41,796 bases of DNA from Bacteroidaceae bacterium. Lineage in GTDB: Bacteria > Bacteroidota > Bacteroidia > Bacteroidales > Bacteroidaceae. The stretch covers positions 1-41,796 of the forward strand of contig JAFYAT010000045.1 in assembly GCA_017540585.1 (NCBI GenBank), given 5' to 3'. The notes under the pieces were generated by a model. That model did not search any database and was not told where the DNA came from. It was given only the letters and a program-made list of their open reading frames with translations. The translations under genes were made by a program, and so were the position numbers. Within the stretch, counting starts at the first letter, position 1; each line of letters opens with the position of its first letter. Shown here piece after piece: positions 17,454 to 26,048 of the stretch.

Positions 17454-17768
17454 ATGAATTTAGCACTTATTTTACAGGCACAGGGTGGCGGAAGTCCATA
17501 CAGCATGATTATCATGCTCGTGCTTATGGTTGCAATCTTCTACTTCTTCATGATTCGTCCTCAGAACAAGAGAAGAAAGGAGCTTGAAGAGTTTCGCAAC
17601 AGCCTCACAAAAGGAAGCGAAGTGGTAACAGCAAGCGGTGTATATGGCAAGGTAGCAAACCTCAACGAGGGTGAGCCTTACATATCAATCGAGATTGCAA
17701 ATGGCGTAGTGATAAAGGTTGACCGCAACTACGTATATGCAAAGGGCAACCAGCCTGTACAGCAGTAA
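17454..17768 (+). CDS. yajC: Preprotein translocase subunit YajC
   Basis: A 104-residue single-pass membrane protein of the Sec accessory complex (SecDF-YajC). The membrane segment covers about residues 18-37 and runs into the hallmark FFMIRPQNKRRKE. The cytoplasmic part holds GSEVVTASGVYGKVANL (about 59-75) and IEIANGVVIKVDRNYV, both family features. Length is normal. secD/secF are not in the window. It is probably co-transcribed with the YbbR-like gene 30 bases downstream. Confidence 0.95.
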   Translation: MNLALILQAQGGGSPYSMIIMLVLMVAIFYFFMIRPQNKRRKELEEFRNSLTKGSEVVTASGVYGKVANLNEGEPYISIEIANGVVIKVDRNYVYAKGNQPVQQ

Positions 17769-17798
17769 TCACGAAAAAAGATAAACGAAAGAAGGACA

Positions 17799-18800
17799 AT
17801 GCAGGAAGATGTAAACATATCTGCATCAAGAATCTTAAGTTTCTTTAAGTTAACATACAGAAGATTGCGGTTGGTAAAAATCAATCGCAATCTTTTGGTG
17901 TACCTCATGTTCTTCTTCGTTTCGATTGGATTCTGGTGTCTCCAGACCTTGAAAGAAAAAACGACTCAGGTCATCGAGTTCTCCTACGAGATAACCGGCG
18001 TTCCTAAGAACGTGGTATTCACCTCTGACATGCCACAATATATAAAGGTGACAGCAGAGGGACGAGGATTCGACTTCCTTGAGTACATGAACAAGTCAAA
18101 CAACCACATCACTATTCCTTACGATGTGCTACAAAGAAAGAATGGTAAACTGTCAACTGAGCCACAATATATCAGACGACAGATGCAGAAGATACTCGGT
18201 GCAGCAATCGATGTAAACAACTGTTCGCCATTCATACTTGAGACATACTACTCCACGGGAAAGAAGAAACGTGTACCAGTAATATTCGGAGGAAAGGTGC
18301 AGGTTGGTATGCAGCACGTGCTCGGAGACATAAAGATTAAGCCTGACTCTGTTGACATCTACGCTCCGCAAGGACTGTTCGACAGTGTACAGAGTGTCTA
18401 TACCGACAATCCGTTCTACCGTCAGGTGGAGGACACCATCAAGGCACGTCTTGCCATACGACATATTCATGGAGTAAAGATTATTCCTGACTCTGTAAAG
18501 GTACAGATATGCGTTGACCTCTTCACAGAGAAGAAGATAGCTGTACCGATATATTGTGAGAACTGTCCTCCTAACAAGTTGGTACGAACATTTCCTATCA
18601 AGGCAGACGTATCATTCCACGTCAGCACAGGAAAGTACAACAAGATAACTGAAAAGGATTTCCTTGTGGTCATCGACTACAACGACGTGATACAGAATCC
18701 GTCACGTTGCCCGGTACAGTTACGCAACTATCCAAAGGAGGTGACACATATACACGTCTCTCCAGAGGCAGTGGAATATGTGATAGAACAGGCAGACTAA
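17799..18800 (+). CDS. YbbR-like domain membrane protein (CdaR-like)
   Basis: A 333-residue protein with an N-terminal cytoplasmic stretch, one membrane segment (about 34-50, VYLMFFFVSIGFWCLQTL) and an external part built of beta-rich YbbR-type repeats (FEYEITGVPKN-like and LGDIKIKPDSVDIYAP near 175-190, VKIIPDSVKVQI near 225). In Firmicutes such a protein (CdaR) controls the diadenylate cyclase CdaA. No cyclase gene is adjacent here, so a link to c-di-AMP is only an inference. It sits between yajC and coaE, three bases ahead of the latter, so translation is likely coupled. Confidence 0.85.
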   Translation: MQEDVNISASRILSFFKLTYRRLRLVKINRNLLVYLMFFFVSIGFWCLQTLKEKTTQVIEFSYEITGVPKNVVFTSDMPQYIKVTAEGRGFDFLEYMNKSNNHITIPYDVLQRKNGKLSTEPQYIRRQMQKILGAAIDVNNCSPFILETYYSTGKKKRVPVIFGGKVQVGMQHVLGDIKIKPDSVDIYAPQGLFDSVQSVYTDNPFYRQVEDTIKARLAIRHIHGVKIIPDSVKVQICVDLFTEKKIAVPIYCENCPPNKLVRTFPIKADVSFHVSTGKYNKITEKDFLVVIDYNDVIQNPSRCPVQLRNYPKEVTHIHVSPEAVEYVIEQAD

Positions 18801-18803
18801 ATA

Positions 18804-19409
18804 ATGATGAATGACAAGTCTTTGGTGCAAGTGAAGATAGGAATAACAGGAGGCATAGGAAGCGGTAAGACTTACATCTGTAATCTGCTGAGAGAACGTG
18901 GATATAAGGTGTATAACTGCGACGACGAAGCAAAGCGGATTATGCTGGAGGATGAGGAAATCATCTCACAGATTAAGACGCTGATTGGCAACGATGCCTA
19001 TACTCCCGACGGACAACTCAACAAGCCAGTTATTGCAAACTTCATATTCTCAGACAAAGATAATGCCGCCAAGGTGAACAGCATAGTCCATCCTGCGGTA
19101 AAGAAGGACTTCCTTCATTGGGCGGAAGACAAACAAGTAGCCATAATGGAAAGTGCCATACTCTTCGAGTCAGGCTTTGACGATGTGGTAGATACCACAG
19201 TCCTTATCTGGGCAGACGCAAGAAACCGTCTGAAAAGAGCTATGACACGTGACCATGCCACACGCGAACAGATTGAGGCACGTATGGCAGCACAGATATC
19301 CGATGACGAAGCAAGGCGCAAAGCCGACTACATCTTCCGTCACAACAATTATGATGAGACAGAAAACGAAATGAGGAAACTCATACAGTATATAGAAAAT
19401 TATTCATAA
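18804..19409 (+). CDS. coaE: Dephospho-CoA kinase
   Basis: CoaE carries out the last step of coenzyme A synthesis, phosphorylating the ribose 3'-OH of dephospho-CoA with ATP. The P-loop GGIGSGKT is at residues 16-23. The dephospho-CoA-binding DDEAKR lies near 40 and the LID-type segment RMAAQISDDEARRKADYIFRHN near 155-176. Length (201) is normal. Two consecutive ATG codons (18804, 18807) are both plausible starts. It is cytoplasmic and lies immediately after the YbbR-like gene. Confidence 0.95.
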   Translation: MMNDKSLVQVKIGITGGIGSGKTYICNLLRERGYKVYNCDDEAKRIMLEDEEIISQIKTLIGNDAYTPDGQLNKPVIANFIFSDKDNAAKVNSIVHPAVKKDFLHWAEDKQVAIMESAILFESGFDDVVDTTVLIWADARNRLKRAMTRDHATREQIEARMAAQISDDEARRKADYIFRHNNYDETENEMRKLIQYIENYS

Positions 19410-19493
19410 CCATAAAGAAGGTATAGTGTTCCAGCTCGTTTAACTATAACGACTAAGGCACTTCAACTTCTTAATAAAAAGAAAAAAAGTATT

Positions 19494-19904
19494 ATGCTTA
19501 AGACAATTCTCGCCATTTCTGGCAAACCAGGACTCTACCGCCTCGTGTCACGTGGCAACAAGAGCCTTATCGTAGAAACAGTAGATGATGCAAAGAAGCG
19601 TATGCCAGCATTCGGTGCTGACAAGGTCGTTTCACTTGCAGACATCTCTATCTATACAAATGACGACAGCGAGGTAAGTCTCGCTTCTGTATTCGAGTCA
19701 ATCAAGAAGAACTATGACGGCAAGGCTGTTGACCTCTCTCCAAAGAAGGCTGAGCAGGATGACATCGTTGCATTCTTCACAAAGGTTCTTCCTAACTACG
19801 ACACAGACCGTGTACGTGTTAGCGACATGCGCAAGGTACTCGCTTGGTACAATCTCCTCGTAAACTACGGAATCACAGAATTTGAGGAGAAGAAGGAAGA
19901 CTAA
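19494..19904 (+). CDS. DUF5606 domain protein
   Basis: A 136-residue cytoplasmic protein of a Bacteroidetes-specific family. The N-terminus (LKTILAISGKPGLYRLVSRG) resembles a small beta-barrel module. The middle repeats short beta segments (KVVSLADISIY) and the C-terminus is helical (VRVSDMRKVLAWYNLLVNYG). No catalytic motif is visible and the biochemical role is unknown. It follows coaE after 84 bases on the same strand, a pairing often kept in Bacteroidales, so it is probably part of that transcript. Confidence 0.85.
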   Translation: MLKTILAISGKPGLYRLVSRGNKSLIVETVDDAKKRMPAFGADKVVSLADISIYTNDDSEVSLASVFESIKKNYDGKAVDLSPKKAEQDDIVAFFTKVLPNYDTDRVRVSDMRKVLAWYNLLVNYGITEFEEKKED

Positions 19905-19997
19905 CCTGCACACAGGAGTTAAAAGTTAAAAATTAAAAGTTAAAAGTTAGCCAATAACATTTATTGGTTCTACAAGATTCTGTGTGAGTGACTTTTC

Positions 19998-20228
19998 AAC
20001 CACGAATTACACTAATTTCCACGAAATTTGTAGTTCACGGCTGTTCTCATTACACGAAGAATTGCACATGCAATTACGAACCTTTAGCTCGGCGTAGCCA
20101 ATTACACGAATCTGTACAATGACATTAAGCCGGACGGAATTCGTGATATTCGCAGACAACACGAGTTGTCTTAGTGGAATAAAAACAAGAGGATTTGAAA
20201 GTTCGTGTTCATTCGTGTAATTCGTGGT
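19998..20228. repeat. Family D inverted-repeat element, copy 1
   Basis: AACCACGAATTACACTAAT at the left is mirrored by GTGTAATTCGTGGT at the right. The inside repeats ACGAATTACACG-like words on both strands and has GGCGTAGCCAATTA (20091-20104), found again at 41725-41738. It lies between convergent genes; short frames across it look repeat-derived. Confidence 0.75.
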
Positions 20229-20301
20229 CGAGAAAATCGTCACCCACACGATTTCTTGTAAAACCGTATCTGTTAGAGTTAACGGACATTACATATAGAT
20301 A

Positions 20302-20334
20302 TAAAAAGGTGGGTAGTCACACGACTATCCACTT
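20302..20334 (-). terminator. Terminator after the DUF4831 gene
   Basis: On the minus strand GTGGATAGTC and GACTACCCAC form a stem with one mismatch and a 4-base loop, followed by CTTTTTAT. It begins 24 bases past the stop. The A/T runs on both sides could make it act in both directions. Confidence 0.8.
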
Positions 20335-20357
20335 CTTTTATAATATCAGGAACTACC

Positions 20358-21413
20358 CTACTCTATCACCTTCACTCCACCTGTGGCGGTATCGAACGTA
20401 ACCTTAGTTGTCACCTCATGACCAAAGGTAGTAGGACCAAGTACATCAACTGTGCCAAACTGAGCAAATGGAATCTCCGATTTGAGATAGTCAGAAGAAT
20501 CTGACCAGATATGTACATCAGCCATACTTGGAACATTATACACAAGACCTGTGAGTTTACGCTTTGCGGCTTCCTTTTCCGTAGGAAGAGTAACAGTATG
20601 CTTGTCTGTAATGTTTAGATAAACAGGTTCACCAGCAAGGTCATCTGTATCTACATATCCAAGCTTCTTTGAGAAACGGAAAAGCACATCCTTTTCTATG
20701 TCCTTGTCTGGAATGACATCATACACACGTGTACAGAAAACTGTATCTGTATATCCAAGAAAAGCCTGAAGAAGTGCCTCTTCTTGTTGGTCGAGAGCAT
20801 CAAGACAAATCTTGAACGAAGCACCATCCTTTGGCATAGCCTCTACCTGAGCACGCTTAATCTGGTTCTTGCTGTCACGTATATCGAGTATCTCCTGTGC
20901 CATAAGCTCAGCGAGTTTGGACGAAGATGTGGCAGATAGCATCTCTTCATTATAATAATTACGATAGTCAAGACGATGATTTGTGGCACGATCAGGTTCT
21001 GTCTTTATCGCTTCTGGCTCAGAATCCACGTTGGTATTGATAGCCATCATGAGACCTGATTTGGTAAGCTGAACCTTTGGCAGGAGGTTCTTGTCCTTAG
21101 CCTTTACCGTATAACGCTTCAACGTGTCTGGCTGTCCAAAGGTAGAAGCCGACACAGATGTAATCTTCCAAGAAGACTCTGCCTCTGTTCGTGCCTCAGA
21201 GAGACGAAGATAGCGGTCTGCATAACGTGCATACTCGCCTGGGACAAATATTGTCTTGATGGCAGATACCTTTACCTGCAACTCAGTCTTTGGAAGAATA
21301 TAATTTACGCCATGAGCCGTAACAGCAGGATTAAACACAGACACCTGTGCATGTGCTCCCATGAAAACAAATGACGTTAAGACAATAATACTTTTTCTAA
21401 ACATAGTATTCAA
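20358..21413 (-). CDS. DUF4831 family exported protein
   Basis: A 351-residue exported protein with a signal peptide of about 22 residues ending AHAQ. The mature N-terminus (NPAVTAHGVNYILPKTELQV) and the following KTIFVPGEYARYADRYL are typical of DUF4831, a Bacteroidetes family of unknown role. The C-terminal half contains GLVYNVPSMADVHIWSDS, also a family feature. An ATG three codons in (21404) is an equally good start. It begins seven bases after the NAD(P)H-hydrate repair gene, so the two are almost certainly co-transcribed, but a functional link is not evident. Confidence 0.87.
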   Translation of the reverse strand: MNTMFRKSIIVLTSFVFMGAHAQVSVFNPAVTAHGVNYILPKTELQVKVSAIKTIFVPGEYARYADRYLRLSEARTEAESSWKITSVSASTFGQPDTLKRYTVKAKDKNLLPKVQLTKSGLMMAINTNVDSEPEAIKTEPDRATNHRLDYRNYYNEEMLSATSSSKLAELMAQEILDIRDSKNQIKRAQVEAMPKDGASFKICLDALDQQEEALLQAFLGYTDTVFCTRVYDVIPDKDIEKDVLFRFSKKLGYVDTDDLAGEPVYLNITDKHTVTLPTEKEAAKRKLTGLVYNVPSMADVHIWSDSSDYLKSEIPFAQFGTVDVLGPTTFGHEVTTKVTFDTATGGVKVIE

Positions 21414-21420
21414 TATTATT

Positions 21421-22941
21421 TTATTTCTTTTCTCTCAATCTAATAAATGCTTCGGGCAAGGACTCAACTATGTCGCTTGCAATAAGTCCCTCGACACCAC
21501 GAGACTCAGCAGCTATGTCACCCGCAAGTCCATGAAGATACACACCAAGCATTACAGCACTTTCCGGGTCATACCCTTGTGCAAGCAACGCAAGAATAAC
21601 ACCTGTAAGGACATCGCCACTACCAGCAGTAGCCATTCCCGGATTACCTGTCGGATTGAAACAGACAGAACCGTCAGGAGTGACAACTGCAGAGAATGCT
21701 CCCTTTATTACTATATATATATGCTGACGCATACATAGTTCACGTGTCTTGCAGAGTTGATCAAAGGAATTGACCGATGAACCAATAAGCCCGAACAGCT
21801 CTTTCTTGTGTGGTGTTAGTATGCAACCTTGTGGCAACTGCAATATCCATCCACGATGTTCACCAAGAATATTGATGGCATCAGCATCAAGCACTATCGG
21901 TATATTGGCAGACAGTTTAATCTGTTCAATCATTGCCTGTGCCGTAACAGAATCCTTTCCTATCCCTGGTCCTATTGCCAAGGCATTGAATCCTTGCATA
22001 GGGAACGACTTACTGAAACATGTACAATCTTCCTCTATATTAAGTACAGCTTCGGGTACGGATATCTGAAGTGGTACGACATTACATTCCTGTGTATGAA
22101 CTGTTACCTTGCCTACACCAGAACGGAGACAAGCTCGTGAAGCAAGTACGGCAGCACCAACCATTCCCTTCTTTCCTGCCACAAGTACTGCATTCCCAGC
22201 TGTACCTTTATGTGCAAAACGAGGACGCTCACGTAACAATGACGCAATGGATGACTGCTCAGTAAAACAATACGGAGTAGTAAACTCTTCTGTTTGTGGC
22301 TCAAGAAGCTTGATGTCGAGAACTTTCCACTTACCTACGAACTGTTCATTCTCCGGGAAAAGGAAAGCAAGTTTAGGATATTGGAACGTGAACGTATAAT
22401 CTGCCTTGACAATATGGTCAAGAACATTATTCTCATTGTCCTCACACATCAGTCCAGATGGCACGTCAATAGACACAACCGTAGCATCCGAAGCATTGAT
22501 GTATTTTACCACACAAGCAAAGCCACCACTAAGAGGACGTGTCACACCAGTACCGAAAAGACCATCTATGACTACGTCACCAGCATTGAGTACAGGTGGT
22601 GCAAACGAAGATGTCACTTCCACGAAGTTGACACTATGACATTCCTTGAGCCTTTCTCTGTTTGCCTCACAGTCGGGCGAAAGTTTTCCTTTAGTATTGA
22701 AAAGATATACAGACACACGACAGCCCGACTTGGCAAGAAGACGTGACACAGCAAGTGCATCACCACCATTATTGCCAGGTCCAGCAAAGACCTTGTATGA
22801 TACGGAATCACCCCATCGCTCAAGGATTTCCCCAGCGACGGCAATGGATGCTCTCTCCATAAGATTTACGGAACTGATAGGTTCGTTAGCTATCGTATAG
22901 GCATCAATTTCTCTTATCTGTGCTGCTGTATATACTTTCAC
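21421..22941 (-). CDS. nnr: Bifunctional NAD(P)H-hydrate epimerase / ADP-dependent dehydratase
   Basis: This enzyme repairs damaged NAD(P)H hydrates. The N-terminal YjeF epimerase domain (about 1-205) carries GPGNNGGD at 54-61. The C-terminal ribokinase-like dehydratase domain (about 230-506) carries GPGIGKD, DADAINIL, LTPHKKE and the active motif GSGDVL at 440-445 with Asp443. The total of 506 residues is normal for the fused form. The start codon is GTG: KVYTAAQIREID directly follows it, as in relatives. A TAnnTTTG-like box ends only four bases ahead, which would make the mRNA leaderless or nearly so. The DUF4831 gene follows in the same transcript. Confidence 0.95.
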   Translation of the reverse strand: MKVYTAAQIREIDAYTIANEPISSVNLMERASIAVAGEILERWGDSVSYKVFAGPGNNGGDALAVSRLLAKSGCRVSVYLFNTKGKLSPDCEANRERLKECHSVNFVEVTSSFAPPVLNAGDVVIDGLFGTGVTRPLSGGFACVVKYINASDATVVSIDVPSGLMCEDNENNVLDHIVKADYTFTFQYPKLAFLFPENEQFVGKWKVLDIKLLEPQTEEFTTPYCFTEQSSIASLLRERPRFAHKGTAGNAVLVAGKKGMVGAAVLASRACLRSGVGKVTVHTQECNVVPLQISVPEAVLNIEEDCTCFSKSFPMQGFNALAIGPGIGKDSVTAQAMIEQIKLSANIPIVLDADAINILGEHRGWILQLPQGCILTPHKKELFGLIGSSVNSFDQLCKTRELCMRQHIYIVIKGAFSAVVTPDGSVCFNPTGNPGMATAGSGDVLTGVILALLAQGYDPESAVMLGVYLHGLAGDIAAESRGVEGLIASDIVESLPEAFIRLREKK

Positions 22942-22945
22942 ACTG

Positions 22946-22953
22946 CAAAGATA
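22946..22953 (-). promoter_or_regulatory. -7-like box abutting the nnr start codon
   Basis: The minus strand reads TATCTTTG, four bases before the GTG start. If used, transcription would begin at or within a base or two of the start codon. Confidence 0.4.
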
Positions 22954-23079
22954 AGGAATGGTAAAGCAAAAATTGCAAATTGCACCTTAAAAAAGCCTTA
23001 ACACCGATATTTTTCCACAAATTGCAGTTACATAATCACTTTTATAGACAAAGAACAACATAAATCGAGTTATTTTGTG

Positions 23080-23087
23080 TAATTTTG
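23080..23087 (+). promoter_or_regulatory. -7 box of hpt
   Basis: TAATTTTG fits TAnnTTTG, 50 bases ahead of the hpt ATG. No clear -33 box. Confidence 0.5.
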
Positions 23088-23136
23088 CAAACGGTTCTGA
23101 AAGAATCGACATTTAATCAGATGTTTTATCAAAAAA

Positions 23137-23670
23137 ATGATAAGAATAAAAGACAAAGACTTTGAAATTTCAATCAGACGCGATGAGATAGAAGAGCGTA
23201 TCGCTGCCATCGCAGAGAGAATGAACAAAGATTATGAGGACAAATGTCCACTTCTCGTAGCAATACTGAACGGTGCGTTCATATTTGCAGCAGACCTTGT
23301 TAGACACCTCACCTTTGAGCATGAGATACAGTTTGCAAAATTCTCAAGCTATGAAGGTATGTCATCAACAGGCAGAGTAAAGGAGTTGATTGGACTCAAC
23401 ATCGACATTGCAGACAGAGACATCATCATCGTTGAAGACATCGTTGATACAGGTGTGACAATGTCAAACCTCATCCCTAAGTTCAGGGAGAAGGGTGCAC
23501 GCTCAATCGAGATAGCAACACTTCTCGTCAAGCCAGAGAAACTTACTGTGGATCTTGACATCAAGTATTGCGCAATGGAGATTCCTAATGATTTCATTAT
23601 TGGATATGGTCTCGATTATGATGGACTGGGTCGTAACTACCCTGACATCTATACGGTGGCAAACAAATAA
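23137..23670 (+). CDS. hpt: Hypoxanthine phosphoribosyltransferase
   Basis: A purine salvage enzyme converting hypoxanthine (and often guanine) with PRPP to IMP/GMP. The 177 residues match the family. Visible are LVAILNGAFIFAADLVRHL (about 40-58), the flexible-loop region SSYEGMSSTGRVKE (70-83), the PRPP-binding loop IIIVEDIVDTGVT (96-108) and the base-contact segment IPNDFIIGYGLDY near 150-162. It leads the same-strand set hpt-adk-obg, an order usual in Bacteroidales; 44 bases separate it from adk. Confidence 0.95.
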   Translation: MIRIKDKDFEISIRRDEIEERIAAIAERMNKDYEDKCPLLVAILNGAFIFAADLVRHLTFEHEIQFAKFSSYEGMSSTGRVKELIGLNIDIADRDIIIVEDIVDTGVTMSNLIPKFREKGARSIEIATLLVKPEKLTVDLDIKYCAMEIPNDFIIGYGLDYDGLGRNYPDIYTVANK

Positions 23671-23714
23671 AAACTGCAAAATAAACACATTAAAATTATA
23701 ATTTAAGGTAAAAG

Positions 23715-24296
23715 ATGAAGAATATCATTATTTTCGGAGCCCCAGGTTCCGGAAAAGGAACTTACAGTGACAAGATTGTAGAAAAGTACGGATACGGACA
23801 CATCTCAACAGGTGATGTTCTCCGTGGAGAAATCAAGAACGGAACAGAGCTCGGAAACATCGCTAAGGGTTACATTGACAACGGTCAGCTTATCCCAGAC
23901 GAGCTTATGATTGACATCCTCGCTAAGACTTACGATACATTCCCAGCAGGTAAGGGCGTAATCTTCGACGGATTCCCACGTACAATTGCACAGGCTGAGG
24001 CACTCAAGAAGATGCTTGCAGAGCGTGGTCACAACATGGGTATCATGATTGAACTCGTAGTTGAAGAGGACGTACTTATGGCTCGTCTCCTCAACCGTGC
24101 TAAGGAGCAGGGTCGTGCAGACGACAACGAGGTAACAATCAAGAAGCGTTTCGAGGTTTACCGCACTCAGACTGCCCCACTCGCTGAATGGTTTGAGAAG
24201 GAAGGCATGCGTAACACTTTCAGCTGGAGCGAACACCCATCAATGGAGGGAATGCTTGAGGCTATCTACGGTGTTATCGATGCTGCTAACAAATAA
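23715..24296 (+). CDS. adk: Adenylate kinase
   Basis: Adk interconverts AMP + ATP and 2 ADP. The P-loop GAPGSGKGT is at residues 8-16; the AMP-binding HISTGDVLR (33-41) and DGFPRTIAQAEAL (85-97) follow. The LID is of the short, zinc-free type (ARLLNRAKEQGRADDNE), giving 193 residues. Codon use looks strongly biased, as expected for a highly expressed gene. A strong terminator lies directly downstream, so obg may depend partly on read-through or on its own promoter. Confidence 0.97.
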   Translation: MKNIIIFGAPGSGKGTYSDKIVEKYGYGHISTGDVLRGEIKNGTELGNIAKGYIDNGQLIPDELMIDILAKTYDTFPAGKGVIFDGFPRTIAQAEALKKMLAERGHNMGIMIELVVEEDVLMARLLNRAKEQGRADDNEVTIKKRFEVYRTQTAPLAEWFEKEGMRNTFSWSEHPSMEGMLEAIYGVIDAANK

Positions 24297-24319
24297 TATA
24301 CGTTAGGAGTCAAGATATG

Positions 24320-24357
24320 AGGAATTGTTACTCCACAAGAGTAACAGTTCCTTTTTG
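24320..24357 (+). terminator. Terminator after adk
   Basis: AGGAATTGTTACTC and GAGTAACAGTTCCT form a 14-bp stem (one G-U) with a 5-base loop, followed by TTTTTGTTTTG. Confidence 0.88.
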
Positions 24358-24371
24358 TTTTGTAAGTATAT

Positions 24372-24453
24372 AAGTTTGTGAGTTTTTAAGTTTTTAAGTT
24401 TTTAAGTTTGTGAGTTTTTAAGTTTTTTATGTTTGTGAGTTCTTTAGTTCTTG
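24372..24453. repeat. AT-rich tandem repeat between adk and obg
   Basis: Irregular tandem units of AAGTTTTT and AAGTTTGTGAGTTTTT run for about 80 bases. No gene or promoter is apparent inside. Confidence 0.7.
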
Positions 24454-24507
24454 CATAAAAAAATCTCACGATATTGAGAAACTATAACTGTTAATTAAAT
24501 TGTTCCT

Positions 24508-25707
24508 ATGGCACAAGAATCGAACTTCATTGACTATGTAAAAATCTACTGCCGTTCTGGACGAGGCGGTCGTGGTTCATGCCACATGCACAGAGCCAAG
24601 TATATGCCAAAGGGAGGACCAGATGGCGGTAACGGTGGACGTGGCGGACACATTATCCTACGTGGAAACCGCAACTATTGGACACTCTTACACCTCAGAT
24701 ACGACCGTCATATCCATGCTGAGCATGGAGGCAATGGCTCTAAATGCAAGAGCTCTGGCGCACAGGGAGCAGACAAGTATATTGAAGTTCCTTGTGGCAC
24801 AGTGGTATATAATGCCGAGACAGGCGAATATATCTGCGACGTTACGGAGCACGGACAGGAGGTAATACTCCTCAAGGGCGGACGTGGTGGACTCGGCAAC
24901 TTCAACTTCGCCACTCCAACCAATCAGGCTCCACGCTATGCACAGCCAGGAGAGCCTATGCAAGAACTCAGCGTGATACTTGAGCTCAAGCTCCTTGCAG
25001 ACGTGGGACTCGTAGGATTCCCTAATGCAGGTAAGTCAACACTTGTCAACGCCATGAGTTCAGCAAAACCGAAGATTGGTAACTACCCATTCACGACACT
25101 TGAGCCATCACTCGGCATCGTGCCTTACCGTGACGGACGCTCATTCGTAATTGCCGATATCCCTGGTATCATCGAGGGAGCAAGCGAAGGCAAGGGACTT
25201 GGACTCCGTTTCCTTCGTCACATTGAGCGTAACTCCTTGCTTCTATTCATGGTTCCTGCCGACACAGAAGATATCAAGAAGGAATACGAGATTCTGCTCA
25301 ACGAACTTGCTACGTTCAACCCAGAACTTCTTGAGAAGGGACGAGTACTCGCCATCACCAAGTGTGACCTCCTCGGTCAGGACGAAGAACTGAAGGAGAT
25401 GCTAAAGGAAACACTTCCTGATGATGTTCCAGTAGTATTCATTAGTGCCGTTGCACAACAGGGATTACAAGAACTCAAGGACCTCTTGTGGACAGAGATG
25501 AATAGCGAGAGCAACAAGATTGCAGCTATCAATACTCAAGACACAGTTGTTCACAAGAACAAGGACTTCGCATATCTCTCCGACTTTGCAGATGATGATG
25601 ACGAAGGCTGGGGTGATGAGGAAGTCATCGACGAGGGCGACATCGAATATCTTGATGAGGACGACCTCGAAGACCTTGAGGACTTTGAGTACGAAGAGAC
25701 AAAATAA
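24508..25707 (+). CDS. obgE: Obg/CgtA ribosome-associated GTPase
   Basis: An essential GTPase acting in late 50S assembly and stress control. The glycine-rich Obg fold covers about residues 1-158 ([13 protein letters not shown] at 36-48). The G domain follows with G1 GFPNAGKST (170-178), switch residues TT near 196, G3 DIPG (217-220), G4 TKCD (284-287, a variant of NKxD) and G5 SA near 313. In place of an OCT domain it ends in an acidic tail of about 45 residues (e.g. [11 protein letters not shown]), a common Bacteroidetes form. The ATG at 24508 starts the conserved N-terminus. It is the last gene of the hpt-adk-obg set. Confidence 0.96.
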   Translation: MAQESNFIDYVKIYCRSGRGGRGSCHMHRAKYMPKGGPDGGNGGRGGHIILRGNRNYWTLLHLRYDRHIHAEHGGNGSKCKSSGAQGADKYIEVPCGTVVYNAETGEYICDVTEHGQEVILLKGGRGGLGNFNFATPTNQAPRYAQPGEPMQELSVILELKLLADVGLVGFPNAGKSTLVNAMSSAKPKIGNYPFTTLEPSLGIVPYRDGRSFVIADIPGIIEGASEGKGLGLRFLRHIERNSLLLFMVPADTEDIKKEYEILLNELATFNPELLEKGRVLAITKCDLLGQDEELKEMLKETLPDDVPVVFISAVAQQGLQELKDLLWTEMNSESNKIAAINTQDTVVHKNKDFAYLSDFADDDDEGWGDEEVIDEGDIEYLDEDDLEDLEDFEYEETK

Positions 25708-25776
25708 GACATTCCACTACTCTATCCAAAGGGAGAGTATCAGGTTACACCACATATAGATTTATGTTTTTACGAC

Positions 25777-25838
25777 AAATCGGGCATAAACCGCACTTCG
25801 CAGTTTATGCCCGACTTGTATATAGATACTTTTTTTTG
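25777..25838 (+). terminator. Terminator after obg
   Basis: CGGGCATAAAC (25781-25791) pairs perfectly with GTTTATGCCCG (25803-25813), with partial extension outward. A run of eight T follows at 25830-25837. It could also work for the convergent gene at 26049. Confidence 0.75.
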
Positions 25839-25868
25839 TACGCGTAGAAAAAAAATTTTGTACGCGTA
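25839..25868. repeat. Paired TACGCGTA palindromes
   Basis: TACGCGTA occurs at 25839-25846 and 25861-25868, centres 22 bases apart. The second lies in the longer palindrome TTTTGTACGCGTACAAAA. A/T runs flank both. The gap 25708-26048 otherwise shows only the obg terminator. Confidence 0.65.
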
Positions 25869-26048
25869 CAAAAAATTCTTCCTTCGTGATAGATTTATTC
25901 TTTTATGGCATACGAACCTCAGTTTAGTTGTGGACAAAGTTAGGACAAAACTAACCCACACTTATCCATACATATCCAACTAATGACAAAGAAATGGAAA
26001 AGTGGTGTAATCATGTTGGAAAAACAGGAGTAAACACAAATCCTTATT

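Noticed and set aside
20007..20249. 80-codon minus-strand frame between convergent genes
   Set aside because: Lies in family D inverted-repeat DNA and lacks coding character.
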